Shown here: positions 1 through 6,656 of the stretch, one piece after another | Position numbering within the stretch: the first letter of the stretch is position 1 | Layout: each line of letters starts with the position of its first letter | Program-made: the position numbers and the translations under genes | NCBI GenBank assembly: GCA_910585655.1 | Contig: CAJUFW010000184.1 | Span: 1-6,664 of the forward strand | Source of the DNA: an uncultured Lachnospiraceae bacterium | GTDB taxonomy: Bacteria > Bacillota_A > Clostridia > Lachnospirales > Lachnospiraceae | Direction of reading: 5' to 3' | DNA length: 6,664 bases | Notes under the pieces: generated by a model | Databases searched by the model: none | Told to the model about the DNA's origin: nothing | The model's input: the letters and a program-made list of their open reading frames with translations, nothing else

Positions 1-55
1 AGTTTTCCCAAAAATCTGTTACATTTTTCTGGTAACATAACCACATAGAAAGGCT

Positions 56-61
56 AGGTGA
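56..61 (+). promoter_or_regulatory. Ribosome binding site of the DUF1292 gene
   Basis: AGGTGA lies 4 bases before the ATG at 66, inside a purine-rich run that continues to the start codon. It supports that ATG as the start. The spacing is slightly short but usable. No convincing -35/-10 pair is visible in the 65 bases available, so the promoter may lie outside the window or the gene may be read through from upstream. Confidence 0.55.
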
Positions 62-65
62 GAGA

Positions 66-407
66 ATGAGCCGGATTTATAAAAACAACGAATATGAAAG
101 TGAAGAATTAGAAGAACCAATGCTTCTCCCAGTGACGTTAGACGACGGAACAGAAGTCGAATGTGAGGTATTGGCGATTTTTCCTGTTAAAAATCTACCG
201 GATGGCGAAGCAGAACGGCAGTATATTGCACTGCTCCCGTTAAGCGACGAATTGTCTGATATTTTCCTCTACCGTTTTGTTCCGGTAGGCAGTGAAGAAT
301 TTCACTTAGAAGGTATTGAGGACGATGAAGAATATGAAGCCGTTACAGATGTATTTGATATGCTCCTAGACGATGCCGAGTTTGATTCGATGATGGAAGA
401 AGAATAA
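66..407 (+). CDS. DUF1292 domain-containing protein
   Basis: A small, very acidic protein of 113 residues that fits the DUF1292 family (YrzB-like) over most of its length. The recognisable parts are a beta-strand opening around residues 21-40 (LPVTLDDGTEVECEVLAIF), an 'YIALLPL' strand near residues 53-59, 'YRFVPVGSEEF' near 69-79, and an acidic helical end containing 'EDDEEYEAVTDVFD' (about 85-98). The family is common in Firmicutes, and no biochemical function is established as far as I know. There is no signal peptide, membrane segment or metal-binding motif, so it should be cytoplasmic. The C-terminus ends in a Glu/Asp-rich tail. The length is normal for the family and the start is backed by a Shine-Dalgarno site. 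gltX begins 45 bp after its stop codon on the same strand, which suggests co-transcription. The family call is firm; the role is unknown. Confidence 0.9.
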   Translation: MSRIYKNNEYESEELEEPMLLPVTLDDGTEVECEVLAIFPVKNLPDGEAERQYIALLPLSDELSDIFLYRFVPVGSEEFHLEGIEDDEEYEAVTDVFDMLLDDAEFDSMMEEE

Positions 408-435
408 AGAGAAACCAGTATCACGATAAATTATC

Positions 436-445
436 AGGAAGGAAG
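436..445 (+). promoter_or_regulatory. Ribosome binding site of gltX
   Basis: The purine run AGGAAGGAAG ends 7 bases before the ATG at 453. This is near-ideal spacing and sets the gltX start at residue 1 of MNRVRTRFAPSP. The 45-bp gap after the DUF1292 gene holds no hairpin or promoter that I can see. Confidence 0.7.
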
Positions 446-452
446 TTTTATT

Positions 453-1913
453 ATGAACCGAGTCAGGACACGTTTCGCCCCAAGCCCAACCGGGCGGATG
501 CACGTAGGCAATCTGCGTACTGCCTTATATGAATATTTGATTGCCAAACATGCCGGGGGCGATTTTATTTTAAGGATTGAAGATACCGATCAGGAGCGGT
601 TTGTCGAAGGCGCTTTAGAAATTATTTACCGCACCATGGCAAAGACCGGACTGCTGCATGACGAAGGACCGGATAAAGACGGCGGTTTTGGTCCATATGT
701 ACAAAGTGACCGCCAGAAATCCGGTATCTATTTAGAGTATGCCAAAAAGCTAATCGAGGCTGGAGAGGCATATTACTGTTTCTGCGATAAGGAGCGTTTG
801 GAGAGTCTGCGAACCGAGGTTGCCGGAAAAGAAATCATGGTCTATGACAAACATTGCCTCTCGCTTTCCAAGGAGGAAATCGAAGCAAATCTAGCCGCCG
901 GCAAACCTTATGTAATCCGTCAAAATGTACCAAGAGAAGGGACAACCTCTTTTATCGATGAGGTATACGGAGAAATTACGGTGGAAAACGCTGAGCTTGA
1001 CGATATGATTCTGATCAAATCCGACGGCTTCCCGACTTACAATTTTGCCAATGTGGTAGACGACCATCTGATGGGCATTACTCATGTCATCCGCGGCAAC
1101 GAGTACCTTTCCTCTACTCCGAAATACAACCGCCTTTATGCTGCTTTTGGCTGGGAGCCGCCGGTATACATTCATTGCCCGTTAATTACCAACGAAGAGC
1201 ATCAGAAGCTTTCCAAGCGAAGCGGGCATTCTTCTTACGAGGATTTGATTGAGCAGGGCTTTGTTTCGGAGGCGATTGTCAATTTTATTGCTCTGCTTGG
1301 CTGGAGTCCGGAAAGCAATCAGGAGATTTTTACTTTGCAGGAGTTAATCGATCAGTTTGACTACCGCCATATCAGCAAATCTCCGGCAGTTTTTGATATG
1401 ACAAAGCTCCGTTGGATGAACGGTGAATATATCAAGGCTATGGATTTTGAAGCGTACTATGAGCAGGCGCTTCCTTATGTCAAAGAGGTCGTGAAAAAGA
1501 ATCTGGATACCAGAAAAATTGCGGAATTAGTAAAAACCCGGATCGAGACTTATCCGGATATCGCTGCCCATATCGACTTTTTTGAGGAACTTCCGGACTA
1601 TGATATCGCGATGTATACTCATAAAAAAATGAAAACGACTGCTGAAAGCTCCCTTGCCGTACTGACGGATCTGCTGCCGCGCCTAGAAGCTACAGACGAC
1701 TATAGCCGCAATGGTATCGAAGCGCTTCTGATGGGTTACATTGCAGAAAAAGGAATCAAAAACGGACAGGGATTGTGGCCGGTTCGTACCGCCGTTTCCG
1801 GAAAACAAATGACGCCGGGCGGCGCGTATGAAATCATGGAAATTTTAGGGAAAGAAGAGTCCTTACGAAGAATCCGTATCGGAATAGAAAAACTTTCCAC
1901 CCGGGTAAAATAA
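453..1913 (+). CDS. gltX: Glutamate--tRNA ligase (glutamyl-tRNA synthetase)
   Basis: Class I aminoacyl-tRNA synthetase of 486 residues, the usual length for bacterial GluRS. It joins L-glutamate to tRNA-Glu using ATP, in the cytoplasm. The Rossmann catalytic domain begins at once: 'FAPSPTGRMHVGN' (residues 8-20) carries the HIGH-type motif as HVGN at 17-20, followed by 'LRIEDTDQER' (40-49). The KMSKS-type loop is KLSKRSG at 252-258, in the KLSKR form typical of GluRS. 'GFPTYNFANVVDDHLMGITHVIRG' (about 192-215) is the conserved substrate-pocket stretch. The helical anticodon-binding domain follows, from about residue 330 to the end. A possible zinc site is seen as C109-x-C111 and C135, but the histidine two residues after the third cysteine in the E. 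coli enzyme is absent here (Ser137). Whether the enzyme also charges tRNA-Gln, as in organisms relying on GatCAB, cannot be decided from this sequence. Confidence 0.97.
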   Translation: MNRVRTRFAPSPTGRMHVGNLRTALYEYLIAKHAGGDFILRIEDTDQERFVEGALEIIYRTMAKTGLLHDEGPDKDGGFGPYVQSDRQKSGIYLEYAKKLIEAGEAYYCFCDKERLESLRTEVAGKEIMVYDKHCLSLSKEEIEANLAAGKPYVIRQNVPREGTTSFIDEVYGEITVENAELDDMILIKSDGFPTYNFANVVDDHLMGITHVIRGNEYLSSTPKYNRLYAAFGWEPPVYIHCPLITNEEHQKLSKRSGHSSYEDLIEQGFVSEAIVNFIALLGWSPESNQEIFTLQELIDQFDYRHISKSPAVFDMTKLRWMNGEYIKAMDFEAYYEQALPYVKEVVKKNLDTRKIAELVKTRIETYPDIAAHIDFFEELPDYDIAMYTHKKMKTTAESSLAVLTDLLPRLEATDDYSRNGIEALLMGYIAEKGIKNGQGLWPVRTAVSGKQMTPGGAYEIMEILGKEESLRRIRIGIEKLSTRVK

Positions 1914-1930
1914 TCATTATTCGTTCATCA

Positions 1931-2010
1931 CGCAGACATCAAACACAGGTATCCGGACAGGCATAAAGCCCAAACACCTTGTATTGGTAAGCCTGTATCT
2001 GGTGTCTGCG
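1931..2010. repeat. Long imperfect inverted repeat in the gltX-helicase spacer
   Basis: The arms are 1931-1950 and 1991-2010. Aligned as a stem, the 20 positions give 16 Watson-Crick pairs, 2 G-T pairs and 2 mismatches, with a 40-base loop. The outermost 8 pairs (CGCAGACA with TGTCTGCG) are perfect. A second left arm, ACAGGC at 1957-1962, can also pair perfectly with GCCTGT at 1991-1996, so it competes with the inner part of the long stem (ACAGGT, 1945-1950). No run of T follows on either strand, so this is not an ordinary intrinsic terminator. It could be a structured mRNA leader of the helicase gene, an mRNA 3' end of gltX, or a small palindromic repeat element. The pairing is seen directly; any function is inference. 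Confidence 0.55.
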
Positions 2011-2033
2011 CACAGAAAAACAAAAGGATACAG

Positions 2034-2040
2034 AAAGGAA
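2034..2040 (+). promoter_or_regulatory. Probable ribosome binding site of the helicase gene, with long spacing
   Basis: AAAGGAA ends 14 bases before the ATG at 2055, longer than the usual 5-10. No start codon lies nearer in frame, and the protein must begin at or before residue 1 because the Q-motif glutamine (Q7) and the Walker A loop (residues 22-29) follow directly. The start at 2055 is therefore kept. Translation may be weaker than that of gltX. Confidence 0.45.
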
Positions 2041-2054
2041 CTATAACAACATAT

Positions 2055-4202
2055 ATGGAATACACACCAGCCCAGCTTGGAGCTATTACACATAAGGATG
2101 GTCCTATGATGGTTTTAGCGGGACCAGGTTCCGGAAAGACGATGGTCATTACCGGGCGTACCCGTACTCTCATTGAAGAATATGGTATCCCACCGGAACA
2201 GGTTCTGGTGATTACCTTTACCAAAGCCGCTGCCATTGAAATGCGGGAGCGTTTTACCCGTCTGATGGGGGCTTCTTGTGGCGTCCGCTTTTCTACTTTT
2301 CACTCTTTGTTTTTTCTGATCTTACGAGCCGCCTACGGCTACCAGCCGGAACAGATCATACGAGAAGACCAGCAGCATACCTTTTTACGAGAGCAGGTAA
2401 GCCGTTTACAGCTTGAAACAGGAGACGAAAAGGATTTTGTCAAAGATATTTTATCCGAAATCAGTCTTGTAAAATCAGAAGAAATCGATCTGAATCACTA
2501 CTATTCCATGAATTGCCCGGAGGAAACGTTTAAACAACTTTACCAGTCATATGATGCCTTCCTGCGGGAACAGCATCTGATTGATTTTGATGACATGATG
2601 CTTTTGTGTAAGGAACTGTTTTTAGCAAGAGAAGATATCCTCTCCGCCTGGCAGAAACGATGCCGCTACATTTTAATCGACGAATTTCAGGATATCAATC
2701 AGCTTCAATATAGCCTGATCCGAAAGTTGGCGGCGCCGGAAAATAATCTTTTTATCGTCGGCGACGACGATCAGAGTATCTACCGCTTTCGCGGAGCCAA
2801 ACCGGAAATCATGTTGCAGTTTCCGGACGATTTTCCAGACGCCAAACAGGTTTTACTGGATCGAAATTACCGTTCCACCGAACATATCCTGACCGCTGCC
2901 GGGCGTGTAATTGTCAACAACCATAAGCGCTTTCCCAAGCAGATTCAGGCAGCCGGCGGTAAAAAAGGACCGCTTCCCTCCTATCTCGAATTTCCGGATC
3001 GCAAAGCAGAAAATCATGCTATCGCCAAAGAAATCTTAGCCTTAAAGCAAAAAGGCGTTCCGCTACCTCAGATTGCGGTACTCTACCGCACCAATCTGGA
3101 AGCACGTTCTATGGCAGAAACCTTGATGGCATACAACATTCCCTTTACCTCCCGCGAGGCGATTCCTAATCTGTACGAGCATTGGATCAGCCGAAACGTT
3201 CTCTCCTATCTGCAGCTTGCCAGGCTTTGTCGGATGCGACCGGAGCCGGAGCATGTTACCATCGAAGAGCTTTCCGAACTCCGTTCGCTGTTTTTGGATA
3301 TTATGAACCGTCCGAACCGTTATCTCACACGGGAAAGTTTGCCGGATATCCAACGTTTGTTATCGCCGGTCTCCCCAAACATGCTTCCAAACGATTTCCA
3401 TAGAAATGCTAGGAAGCCCGCCTCTTTGATTACCCGTTACATTGCTCTTTGGAAAGCCAGCTTCCCGGATAAAAACTGGATGGCAGATCGGCTTGACAAA
3501 CTGGAGTTGGATTTACGCCAGCTCTCCACACTCGATCCATATGCCGGAATCCATTATATCCGCCATGTAATCGGCTACGATGATTTTTTAAAATCCTATT
3601 CGGAATTCAGACGAATTTCCTTGGAAGATTTGACTGCTCAAATCGACGAGCTGCAAGATGCCGTCAAATCCTTTTCCTCTCTCTCTTCACTAAAACAGCA
3701 TATTAACGAATATGCAGAGGAATTACGCAAACAACGCCAAAACGGGCAAAAATCCGCCCGCCAGGGTGTTACTCCTCCCGAAGCCGTCAGCCTTTCTACT
3801 ATGCACGCCAGCAAAGGTCTGGAATATCAGGCGGTATTCCTGCCGGATGCTATAGAAGGCGTCACTCCTTATAAAAAAGCGCTCAAGGAAGAAGAGCTAG
3901 AGGAAGAACGTCGTCTCTTTTATGTAGCGCTTACCCGCGCCAAACAGTATTTATATGTTATCACGATCAAATCTCTGTTTGGCAAACCGCAAACACCGTC
4001 CCGCTTTGTAGGGGAAATGAAGCTTTCCCTTTCTGAGCTAAAGCCGGGTGCGCGGATTCTTCATAAGTCCTACGGCGCTGGAACGATTCAAAAAATCTCC
4101 GGCGGAAAGCTGACAATTTACTTTGACCAATTGCAAAAGGAACGAATCTTGGACTTGAATTTTTGCGTCTGCCACCAGATGCTGACTCCTGCGGCTCCTT
4201 AG
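2055..4202 (+). CDS. UvrD/PcrA/Rep-type ATP-dependent DNA helicase (superfamily 1A)
   Basis: A 715-residue cytoplasmic helicase with the full SF1A motif set: Q motif (Q7), Walker A AGPGSGKT (22-29), motif Ia 'TFTKAAAIEMRERF' (54-67), Ib 'STFHS' (80-84), Walker B DEFQD (209-213), motif III 'GDDDQSIYRFRGA' (236-248), motif IV 'LDRNYRS' (268-274), motif V 'STMHASKGLEY' (581-591), and motif VI 'EEERRLFYVALTRAK' (616-630). All key catalytic residues are present, so it should be an active 3'-5' translocase that unwinds DNA with ATP. Residues about 664-701 ('GARILHKSYGAGTIQKISGGKLTIYF' region) resemble the Tudor-like C-terminal domain that links PcrA/UvrD to RNA polymerase. The stretch between motifs IV and V, where the 2B domain sits, diverges from the classical UvrD/PcrA pattern as I know it, so this may be a paralogue rather than the main PcrA; no gene symbol is given for that reason. 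It follows gltX after a 141-bp spacer and may have its own promoter, though none is clear. A hairpin terminator lies about 40 bases after the stop. Confidence 0.93.
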   Translation: MEYTPAQLGAITHKDGPMMVLAGPGSGKTMVITGRTRTLIEEYGIPPEQVLVITFTKAAAIEMRERFTRLMGASCGVRFSTFHSLFFLILRAAYGYQPEQIIREDQQHTFLREQVSRLQLETGDEKDFVKDILSEISLVKSEEIDLNHYYSMNCPEETFKQLYQSYDAFLREQHLIDFDDMMLLCKELFLAREDILSAWQKRCRYILIDEFQDINQLQYSLIRKLAAPENNLFIVGDDDQSIYRFRGAKPEIMLQFPDDFPDAKQVLLDRNYRSTEHILTAAGRVIVNNHKRFPKQIQAAGGKKGPLPSYLEFPDRKAENHAIAKEILALKQKGVPLPQIAVLYRTNLEARSMAETLMAYNIPFTSREAIPNLYEHWISRNVLSYLQLARLCRMRPEPEHVTIEELSELRSLFLDIMNRPNRYLTRESLPDIQRLLSPVSPNMLPNDFHRNARKPASLITRYIALWKASFPDKNWMADRLDKLELDLRQLSTLDPYAGIHYIRHVIGYDDFLKSYSEFRRISLEDLTAQIDELQDAVKSFSSLSSLKQHINEYAEELRKQRQNGQKSARQGVTPPEAVSLSTMHASKGLEYQAVFLPDAIEGVTPYKKALKEEELEEERRLFYVALTRAKQYLYVITIKSLFGKPQTPSRFVGEMKLSLSELKPGARILHKSYGAGTIQKISGGKLTIYFDQLQKERILDLNFCVCHQMLTPAAP

Positions 4203-4240
4203 CAAAGACCATAGTCTAATTGCTGTAATCAGACAATCAA

Positions 4241-4279
4241 AAAGGAACGCCATTTAAGATTTTTCTATGACGTTCCTTT
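4241..4279. terminator. Bidirectional intrinsic terminator between the convergent helicase and repeat-protein genes
   Basis: AAAGGAACG (4241-4249) pairs perfectly with CGTTCCTTT (4271-4279). After one mismatch the stem can add three more pairs (CAT 4251-4253 with ATG 4267-4269), leaving a 13-base loop. On the plus strand it is followed by a T-rich run to about 4296; on the minus strand the stem runs out into TTTTT. It sits 38 bases after the helicase stop and 15 bases after the stop of the minus-strand gene, so it can end both transcripts. Confidence 0.8.
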
Positions 4280-4294
4280 CCTTTTATTTTTGTT

Positions 4295-6580
4295 TTATTC
4301 GACTTCTGTTTCTTCTGTTTCCAGCTTTACCTGATAGCCGAAACGAACGGCATACTCATGCGCTGCGCTTCCTTCTTTGCAGTGCAAGATCAGATCCGTC
4401 GGCTTCTGGTAGCCGAACAGTTCGTCCGGAATTTTCGTCAACGTCGCCGGCAGGTAAACATCTTTCAGGTTCTGGCACCAGGCAAACGCATAGCTTCCCA
4501 CCTTTTCCAGATTCTCTGCCAATATCACTTCCGTCAGGTTATTGCAGCCGTAAAAAGCACTTCGACCGATGGTGCGCAACTGTGCAGGGAAATAGAGATT
4601 TTCTAATTCCTCACAGCTATAAAACGCATAGTTTCCGATCAGCTTTAAGGAATCCGGCAGATCCACTTTCCTTAGATTTTTGCAATAATAAAACACATAA
4701 CTCCCGATTCTTTCCACACCTTCCGGCAAGACAATTTCCTGTATGGTAGAGTTTCTCCAGAATACGCCGTCCGCAATCGCCCGAATCCCCTCCGGCAGCT
4801 CCAGCACCGCCTGTTTTCCGGTATACTTTACCAGAACACCGTTGTTGGTAATCACCATTCCGTCTTTTTCCTGCCCAACGATCCATTTTGTTCCGGAAAA
4901 CGCATACAGCCCGATATTTGTTGTAGCAGACGGCAGTTTAATAGTTTTTAACGGAGTACAGCCATAAAATGCTCTGTCTCCAATCCTCTTAACCGTCTTT
5001 GGAATCGTTACTTTTGCCAGTCCCTTGCAGTCCCGGAAAGCTGCTTCGCCAATCTCGACAACTCCCTCTGGAATCGCCATACTTTTCAGGTTAAAACATT
5101 CCCGGCAAAGGGAATCCGGCACTTTGGTCAAATCCTCCGGCAAAATCAGACTCTTTAGTGAGGATGCTCCAAAGAAACAAGCGCTGCCGATGGATTCGAT
5201 ATTTTTACCTAACATAACCTCTTTTAACCCGGTACAGCCGGAAAATACTTCGTCTCCCAACACCGATACCGACTCCGGAATATCAATTTCTGTCAGACTA
5301 CGGCAATTCATAAACATTGCTGTCCCCAGCTCTTCTACTCCCTCTGCCAGCGTTACTTGTTTTAAAGCCGTACAGTTATGGAACAGATAAGCGCCTTCAT
5401 ATTCCACGATGGCAGGAAGCTCCGCCTCCGTAAAACCGCAGCCTTGATATACCCCTTTTTCCAGCTTTTGCAAAGAAGCCGGAAGCGGCTGACTGGTCAA
5501 AGCTTTGCATCCGGAAAACGCATACATCCGAATTACCTCAACCGAATCCGGAATCGTTATCTTTTTTAGCTTCGTACAGCTTTGGAAACAGTATGCCGGA
5601 ATTTCTGTCAGATGCTCCGGCAACACAATCTCCGTCAAAGCCTTGCATCCGGCAAAGGCAGAATCTCCTATCTGATAAAGCGTCTCCGGCAAATCTATTT
5701 TTTTTAGCTTCCGGCAGTAGCGAAAGGCGCCGCTTTCTAACACCTTCAGATTCTTTGACATCGTAACGGTAGCCAAGGACTCTGAATAAGCAAACGCGTT
5801 GCTTTCAATCGTCGTCACGGAATCCGGCAGCGTAATTTTTGTCAGCGCATCACAGCTATAAAAAGCTTCCTGCGGAATCACGGTAACTCCGTTCGGAATG
5901 TTAATACTTTTTAGCTTATAGTCATAGTAAAAACTTCTAAGCCCGATATGCGTCAGCGTTTCCGGCAATTTCATCGTCGTCAATTGATAGCAATAAGCAA
6001 ACGCATAGCGGGAAATCCAGTTTAACTTGCTCCCTTTGGCAAAGGTCACAGTCTTTAACGCATAATTTCCGCTAAAAGAACGAATACCGATCGTTTTTAC
6101 GGAAGCCGGAATGGTAATATTTTTTAAACTATAGCAATATTCAAACGCAGATTCTCCAATCGACGTAATCCCCTCCGACAACGTTACAGAGGACAGAGTA
6201 TCACACTGATAAAAGGCTTTAAAAGGAATTTTTCCTATTCCCTTCCCGATTCGTACGGTCTTTAAAGCGGAACAATCTGCAAAAGCCTTTTCCCCTACCT
6301 CCTTAACAGTATCCGGAATGATCACCTGTGTTATTTTTTGATTGCCCGTAAAAGCTCCCGCCCCGATCTTCTTCACTTCTTTTGGGATCGTCACTTTTGT
6401 AGCTTTCCCCGAATAGGACAACAGTTCTCCGTCTACGATGTAAAAATCCTCTGTCTGACTGGCTGCCACCACTATGCTCCTATCCGGCAACAAACCTGCC
6501 AGAATCAGGGCAACCCCCAATGTACAAGCCAGCAGCATGACAAACTTCCTAGATTTTTGAGATATTTTGATATCTTTCAT
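4295..6580 (-). CDS. Secreted BspA-type leucine-rich-repeat (LRR_5) protein
   Basis: A 761-residue protein made almost wholly of BspA/LRR_5 repeats. The N-terminus has a basic stretch (K9-K12), a hydrophobic core (about 13-31) and a likely signal peptidase site near V38-A39-A40, so it should be exported. A cap (about 42-69, 'FYIVDGELLSYSGKAT') precedes about 28 repeat units of the form xxIGxxAFxxCxxLxxVxIPxxV. The end 'GSAAHEYAVRFGYQV' (about 737-751) is the usual closing motif of this class, followed by an acidic tail. No LPXTG signal, choline-binding, SLH or other wall-anchoring module is seen, so it is probably released or loosely held. Family members are linked to adhesion and protein-protein contact; the ligand here is unknown. 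I chose the ATG at 6580 over the in-frame ATG at 6640: it has a strong Shine-Dalgarno site and places the signal peptide at the true N-terminus, whereas 6640 has none and would add 20 charged residues. Confidence 0.92.
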   Translation of the reverse strand: MKDIKISQKSRKFVMLLACTLGVALILAGLLPDRSIVVAASQTEDFYIVDGELLSYSGKATKVTIPKEVKKIGAGAFTGNQKITQVIIPDTVKEVGEKAFADCSALKTVRIGKGIGKIPFKAFYQCDTLSSVTLSEGITSIGESAFEYCYSLKNITIPASVKTIGIRSFSGNYALKTVTFAKGSKLNWISRYAFAYCYQLTTMKLPETLTHIGLRSFYYDYKLKSINIPNGVTVIPQEAFYSCDALTKITLPDSVTTIESNAFAYSESLATVTMSKNLKVLESGAFRYCRKLKKIDLPETLYQIGDSAFAGCKALTEIVLPEHLTEIPAYCFQSCTKLKKITIPDSVEVIRMYAFSGCKALTSQPLPASLQKLEKGVYQGCGFTEAELPAIVEYEGAYLFHNCTALKQVTLAEGVEELGTAMFMNCRSLTEIDIPESVSVLGDEVFSGCTGLKEVMLGKNIESIGSACFFGASSLKSLILPEDLTKVPDSLCRECFNLKSMAIPEGVVEIGEAAFRDCKGLAKVTIPKTVKRIGDRAFYGCTPLKTIKLPSATTNIGLYAFSGTKWIVGQEKDGMVITNNGVLVKYTGKQAVLELPEGIRAIADGVFWRNSTIQEIVLPEGVERIGSYVFYYCKNLRKVDLPDSLKLIGNYAFYSCEELENLYFPAQLRTIGRSAFYGCNNLTEVILAENLEKVGSYAFAWCQNLKDVYLPATLTKIPDELFGYQKPTDLILHCKEGSAAHEYAVRFGYQVKLETEETEVE
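4439..6373 (-). repeat. Array of 69-bp (23-residue) LRR_5 units
   Basis: Residues 70-714 break into 27 units in register. Units 1-4, 6-13, 15-21 and 23-27 are exactly 23 residues; unit 5 has 25, unit 14 has 22, and unit 22 is double length (46, residues 554-599). A partial 28th unit (715 onward) runs into the C-terminal closing motif. The position after the 'AFxx' of each unit is most often cysteine, forming a ladder along the solenoid. At DNA level most units have diverged, but some stretches remain close: 5497-5514 and 5635-5652 match at 17 of 18 bases, exactly two units (138 bp) apart. Confidence 0.9.
6461..6580 (-). other. Signal peptide region of the LRR_5 protein
   Basis: Residues 1-40 show the three parts of a Sec signal: a positively charged start (K2, K5, K9, R11, K12), a hydrophobic core of about 19 residues (F13-L31), and a polar end with small residues V38-A39-A40 before S41. 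C19 lies inside the core without a lipobox spacing typical of the end of a signal, so a lipoprotein is not favoured. The exact cleavage point is a judgement by eye. Confidence 0.75.
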
Positions 6581-6586
6581 CTTACA

Positions 6587-6597
6587 CCCTCTCCTTT
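6587..6597 (-). promoter_or_regulatory. Ribosome binding site of the LRR_5 protein gene
   Basis: On the minus strand AAAGGAGAGGG ends 6 bases before the ATG at 6580; its AAAGGAG core is 10 bases away. This is a strong site in a purine-rich leader and is the main reason to place the start at 6580 rather than 6640. No -35/-10 pair is visible in the 84 bases up to the window edge, so the promoter lies further upstream or the gene is part of a longer transcript. Confidence 0.75.
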
Positions 6598-6638
6598 CTC
6601 TCTCCATCTCCCCAGTATCCTGCCCGGCAACATCTTCC

Positions 6639-6656
6639 ATGCGCGCGAGTGCGCAT
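6639..6656. repeat. GC-rich perfect inverted repeat at the window edge
   Basis: ATGCGC (6639-6644) and GCGCAT (6651-6656) are perfect inverted copies around a 6-base centre, in a stretch with alternating G/C (CGCGCG). It stands out from the moderate base composition of the rest of the window. It lies about 60 bases upstream of the LRR_5 protein start. Its role is unknown; it could be a palindromic repeat element or part of an upstream hairpin cut by the window. Confidence 0.4.

Noticed and set aside
17..37. Inverted repeat TGTTAC / GTAACA with a 9-base loop in the leader of the DUF1292 gene
   Set aside because: The stem is only 6 bp and AT-rich, with no T run after it; too weak to call a terminator or operator without comparison to relatives.
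1..48. Possible 3' end of an upstream gene: frame 1 is open from the window edge to TAG at 46-48
   Set aside because: Fifteen open codons in AT-rich DNA are expected by chance, and the short peptide matches no C-terminus I recognise.
1979..2001. Possible promoter with TTGTAT and TATCTG before the helicase
   Set aside because: The spacing between the two boxes is 11 bases rather than 16-18, and both boxes are poor matches.
1928..2236. A 102-codon minus-strand open frame over the gltX-helicase spacer and the helicase 5' end
   Set aside because: It overlaps the conserved Walker A region of the helicase in antisense, resembles no family, and has no clear ribosome binding site.
4214..4234. Small stem GTCTAATT / AATCAGAC just after the helicase stop
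   Set aside because: It holds a mismatch, is AT-rich, and lies next to the much better hairpin at 4241-4279; likely chance.
4267..4749. A 160-codon plus-strand open frame opposite the 3' part of the LRR_5 gene, with a hydrophobic start
   Set aside because: It begins inside the terminator loop, has no ribosome binding site, and lies fully antisense to a well supported repeat protein whose composition keeps the opposite frame open.
6581..6640. A 20-residue N-terminal extension of the LRR_5 protein from the in-frame ATG at 6640
   Set aside because: There is no Shine-Dalgarno site before 6640, the added residues are highly charged and would bury the signal peptide, and they are encoded by the purine-rich leader that holds the strong site for the ATG at 6580.
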